NCBI GenBank assembly: GCA_025504975.1
Contig: JANUWI010000002.1
Coordinates: 3,596,001-3,660,000 of the forward strand
DNA: 64,000 nt
From: Plenodomus lindquistii
Taxonomy: Eukaryota > Ascomycota > Dothideomycetes > Pleosporales > Leptosphaeriaceae
Reading direction: 5' to 3'
Both the position numbers and the translations under genes were made by a program. Below are positions 62,501-64,000 of this stretch, piece after piece. Numbering within the stretch: the stretch's first letter is position 1; every line of letters starts with the position of its first letter. The notes under the pieces were generated by a model that did not search any database, was not told the origin of the DNA, and was given only the letters and a program-made list of their open reading frames with translations.

Positions 62501-64000
62501 CCCGCTACCTGATATTGATGAGATCTCGGAAGACTCTTATCACGATGTTGACGAAGCGCCTCATGAAGCGCCTGAAGCTCAACGACCAGCTGCCTCTCAG
62601 GCAACTGCTGCTCCTGTAGCACCGCCTGAAGCAGCACCCACAGCTGTACGACGAGTACGCCTACCTCCTCCGCGCTCTACAACAACTAGAGACGGATCAC
62701 CTGTTCGCAGGAGCAGGAGAGTCCGTGGGGAGGATCCTGATGCCCCGGCATCAGGGAGCAACACTGCTCCTGGAGCATACTTTGTATACGATCCTTCGAA
62801 CAGGATTAATACAGGGGATCTCCTCCAGGACCTCTTGAGCAGAGCCTCCACTCGTGCTCACCAAGAACACGCCACCATTCACGCAGTGATTGGAGCGGCT
62901 ATTCATGGGACCACCAGATCCCAAAACTCAAAAATTGGAAGGATCCACCGAGATGAGCTTCCAAAGCTCCCTACCAAATGGAAGGATCTCCATACACACT
63001 CTTTTGGACCATTGTTTTACCAAGCTTGCGACCGAGAGATCAACACGCTCCGTTCCAAAGGCACCTGGAAGATTATAGAGCGCTCCGCAGCTCAAAAGCG
63101 GCCGCTCCCTCTCAAATGGGTATTCACTTACAAGCTTGACAAAGACGGATATTTCCTGAAGTGTAAAGCCCGGATAGTAGTACGAGGTGATCTCCAGCTT
63201 GTTGACACGCTCCACTCAACGTACGCTGCAACGCTCGCGTCTCGCACCTTCCGGCTAGCCATAGCTATTGCAGCTCACCGAGACTTTGAGATAGACCAGT
63301 ACGACGTTGTTGGAGCATTCCTAAATGCCTCCATGGATCACCAAGACGACGTTGTTTGTGAGCTACCAGATGGCTACAAACTCGCAGGCAAGTGCGTACT
63401 ACTGCTCCGAGCCTTGTACGGCCTCCGCGACTCACCACTCCTGTGGTACCGGGAGCTCTCCGCAACCCTCACACAGCTCGGCTTAATCGCCTCAAAAGAA
63501 GAACCGTGTCTCTTCTACACGCCTGATCGGAAGATCTACTTGCTCTTCTACGTTGACGATATCCTGATCATGTATCACCGAAGTGATGTTACACAAGCTC
63601 ACCAGGTGGTAACAACTCTTAAGGACAAATATCAGATAGAGGACAAGGGATCAATTGAGTGGTTTCTAGGGATACGAGTGATCAGGGATCGAGTGAAAAA
63701 GACGATCTCACTCGTCCATGACGAGTACATTGACAAGATCTCGAAGAAGTTCAGTGTAGCAGACTCTGCCCACTTTCCTGACACGCCGCTCCCGAGCTCT
63801 GAGCTGGAAAAGAGCACCGGAGAAGCCACCAAACAGCAGATCAAGGAGTATCAGGAGATGATTGGATCTATCCTGTACACTGCTATAATGGTGCGCCCGG
63901 ACGTCGCGTTTGCCGCCTCCAAACTCTCACAATATCTCACCAACCCTGCCCCACAGCACTTCAAAGCTGCCCACCGGACGATCCTATATCTCTACCGAAC
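59565..64000 (+). CDS. Gag-Pol polyprotein of the copia element (3' end outside window)
   Basis: From the ATG at 59565 the frame is open for 1478 codons to the window edge. The Gag part (MATTYLLNSPADWPNWFLQYQ, typical for fungal copia Gag) ends with a variant zinc motif CPCNRDHKWSPKDC at residue 263. The protease site reads ILDNGGALH at residue 375, with Asn where Ser or Thr is usual. The GAG-pre-integrase zinc site has WHARSGHLG (529) and CEHC. Integrase acids are D590, D653 and E693; the last spacing is 39 instead of the common 35. A long acidic, Pro/Ala-rich linker (about 870-1080) precedes reverse transcriptase (TWKIIERS, YDVVGAFLNA, YGLRDSPLLWY, and YVDDIL at 1329). One continuous frame for gag and pol means no frameshift is required here. 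Confidence 0.92.
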   Translation, partial: MATTYLLNSPADWPNWFLQYQLLAMNQGVWQYCDPDEELVAAPHDDRPDEPDSPTKDDIELFKIEAAQYKIRESQWLIKSKKLEAMWKWINTTVEPNLLQPYLLDIVATETVTPQALAKALKEGLAPGEDSTKNQVRAEYRAHLRKARTANNASRWQQEWTLLYKKARAYKLNEVEGQIAIHDYLDALTPKLSPDWARSMHRKIIEDGVLGRTTGTLTLEQIGRVYSELLHQHTLRTGNRGEGIFLTVDTDNSLTGASGSATCPCNRDHKWSPKDCHQVRAALTDKPYKMGDEKKKKLLARLNEPQFKSLKKAVRAKSSTDKQDGKAESGESGSFPGAIQAALIDPRLSGPTTTHGAYSTMDFDAHPLSESTILDNGGALHLVNSVDRLEPGTFKKSRGISTVEAGTQSFQISGTGTRVMKNVLTGARGERTEDLVLLNVAVVEGFHVNIVSEALLQSKGAWYLGLDATLRYGSYEKSVVLAQLMRKQNLTFIEYKPITVYSLAMSTISAPTKRSFTTYPRSDSEELWHARSGHLGPEALRALVKHARGVRINGISRKKCEHCAVTHASQVISRRPRERPARPYWRVSWDLFDMPRGSSGEQWILVIKDDYSSKLHTYSLMGKGVKEILSIFKTFWSMIRTQYKLEICVIMQDNDAATLPWRGSSDFEIWMENMGIKSESSPPYTHEPNGGPERAGKEIVTKQIKMRIAANLPEELWPYVVEAATWLHNMSPSRAQDMRSPNETLFQWFRGWFKWYQPAQIKLWTADLRPDWSGIYAYGCRAYPLNRDRAAGRHKRSFKVTPRGHIGYLVGYRSSNIYKIWIPELNSVITTRNVTFDEDLFYNPEEPAPQATEELQRIVSVLEIEEDEPEDLDWLDQLLEAANEPDNTGVVLHESNPAHQLGGGEDTAAANDLDGRPDYQALQEPLPPLVARSASASQRINADSNGPSGLYTPEPTPDPIRPGYHGSSPRDEPHPVGAGPLPDIDEISEDSYHDVDEAPHEAPEAQRPAASQATAAPVAPPEAAPTAVRRVRLPPPRSTTTRDGSPVRRSRRVRGEDPDAPASGSNTAPGAYFVYDPSNRINTGDLLQDLLSRASTRAHQEHATIHAVIGAAIHGTTRSQNSKIGRIHRDELPKLPTKWKDLHTHSFGPLFYQACDREINTLRSKGTWKIIERSAAQKRPLPLKWVFTYKLDKDGYFLKCKARIVVRGDLQLVDTLHSTYAATLASRTFRLAIAIAAHRDFEIDQYDVVGAFLNASMDHQDDVVCELPDGYKLAGKCVLLLRALYGLRDSPLLWYRELSATLTQLGLIASKEEPCLFYTPDRKIYLLFYVDDILIMYHRSDVTQAHQVVTTLKDKYQIEDKGSIEWFLGIRVIRDRVKKTISLVHDEYIDKISKKFSVADSAHFPDTPLPSSELEKSTGEATKQQIKEYQEMIGSILYTAIMVRPDVAFAASKLSQYLTNPAPQHFKAAHRTILYLYR

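Larger units (their letters stand above)
59256..64000 (+). mobile_element. Ty1/copia LTR retrotransposon, 5' 4.7 kb (runs off the window)
   Basis: The 5' LTR, primer-binding site and gag-pol frame are present, with integrase before reverse transcriptase, the order that defines Ty1/copia. The 3' part (end of reverse transcriptase, RNase H and the 3' LTR) is outside the window, so age and completeness cannot be judged. The visible frame has no stop. It stands in the same AT-rich block as the Ty3 element. Confidence 0.92.

Overview
The window is nuclear DNA of a filamentous ascomycete (Pezizomycotina). A member of the Dothideomycetes, perhaps Pleosporales, is my best guess from protein character; this is inference. 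Genes are on both strands and are interrupted by short introns (about 45-75 bp, one of 184 bp) with GT-AG ends and CTRAC-type branch sites. Two introns use the rarer GC-AG ends. The gene set is typically fungal: NAD(P)H nitrite reductase, Zn2Cys6 and bZIP regulators, a GH7 cellulase, sugar and drug MFS carriers, an ATRIP/Rad26 checkpoint protein, CDP-DAG synthase and a PTEN-like phosphatase. I found no convincing tRNA, rRNA or CRISPR array.

Layout. 1-9 kb: the 3' end of nitrite reductase, a frameshifted DUF1593 gene, a remnant of a sugar transporter, a conserved hypothetical gene, and a secreted GH7 cellulase. 9-21.7 kb: a GTTGAT-type minisatellite, a PTEN-like phosphatase, a large AAA+ ATPase and two Zn2Cys6 regulators. 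21.7-29 kb: mostly empty, with one bZIP factor. 29-37 kb: a dense housekeeping block with a small conserved gene, Rad26/ATRIP divergent from CDP-DAG synthase, and a PPR-like protein. 38-46.3 kb: a sugar transporter, a DUF1275 membrane protein, a quinone-oxidoreductase-like MDR and a DHA1-type exporter. 46.7-49.3 kb: a FAD-dependent oxidoreductase gene silenced by two nonsense codons, then an intact secreted ice-binding-type (DUF3494) gene.

From about 50.7 kb to the right edge the window is transposon territory. A complete 7.5 kb Ty3/gypsy chromovirus (51057-58563) has two LTRs that look identical, an intact gag, an intact pol with a C-terminal chromodomain, and TATAT on both sides. It sits inside a very AT-rich tandem repeat of about 163 bp. 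Its gag-pol junction carries a canonical -1 frameshift heptamer followed by a stem-loop. Between pol and the 3' LTR, on the opposite strand, lies a spliced gene for a 223-residue protein with a Cys motif, a coiled coil and a basic patch. To its right, past RIP-like AT-rich sequence, a Ty1/copia element begins at 59256 and runs off the window with an uninterrupted gag-pol frame. Its primer-binding site matches the anticodon half of initiator tRNA-Met and is enclosed by a U5-leader inverted repeat.

The most noteworthy items are the antisense spliced gene and the frameshift signal of the Ty3 element, the PBS hairpin of the copia element, the two GC-AG introns, the nonsense-inactivated oxidoreductase and the ice-binding-type gene.
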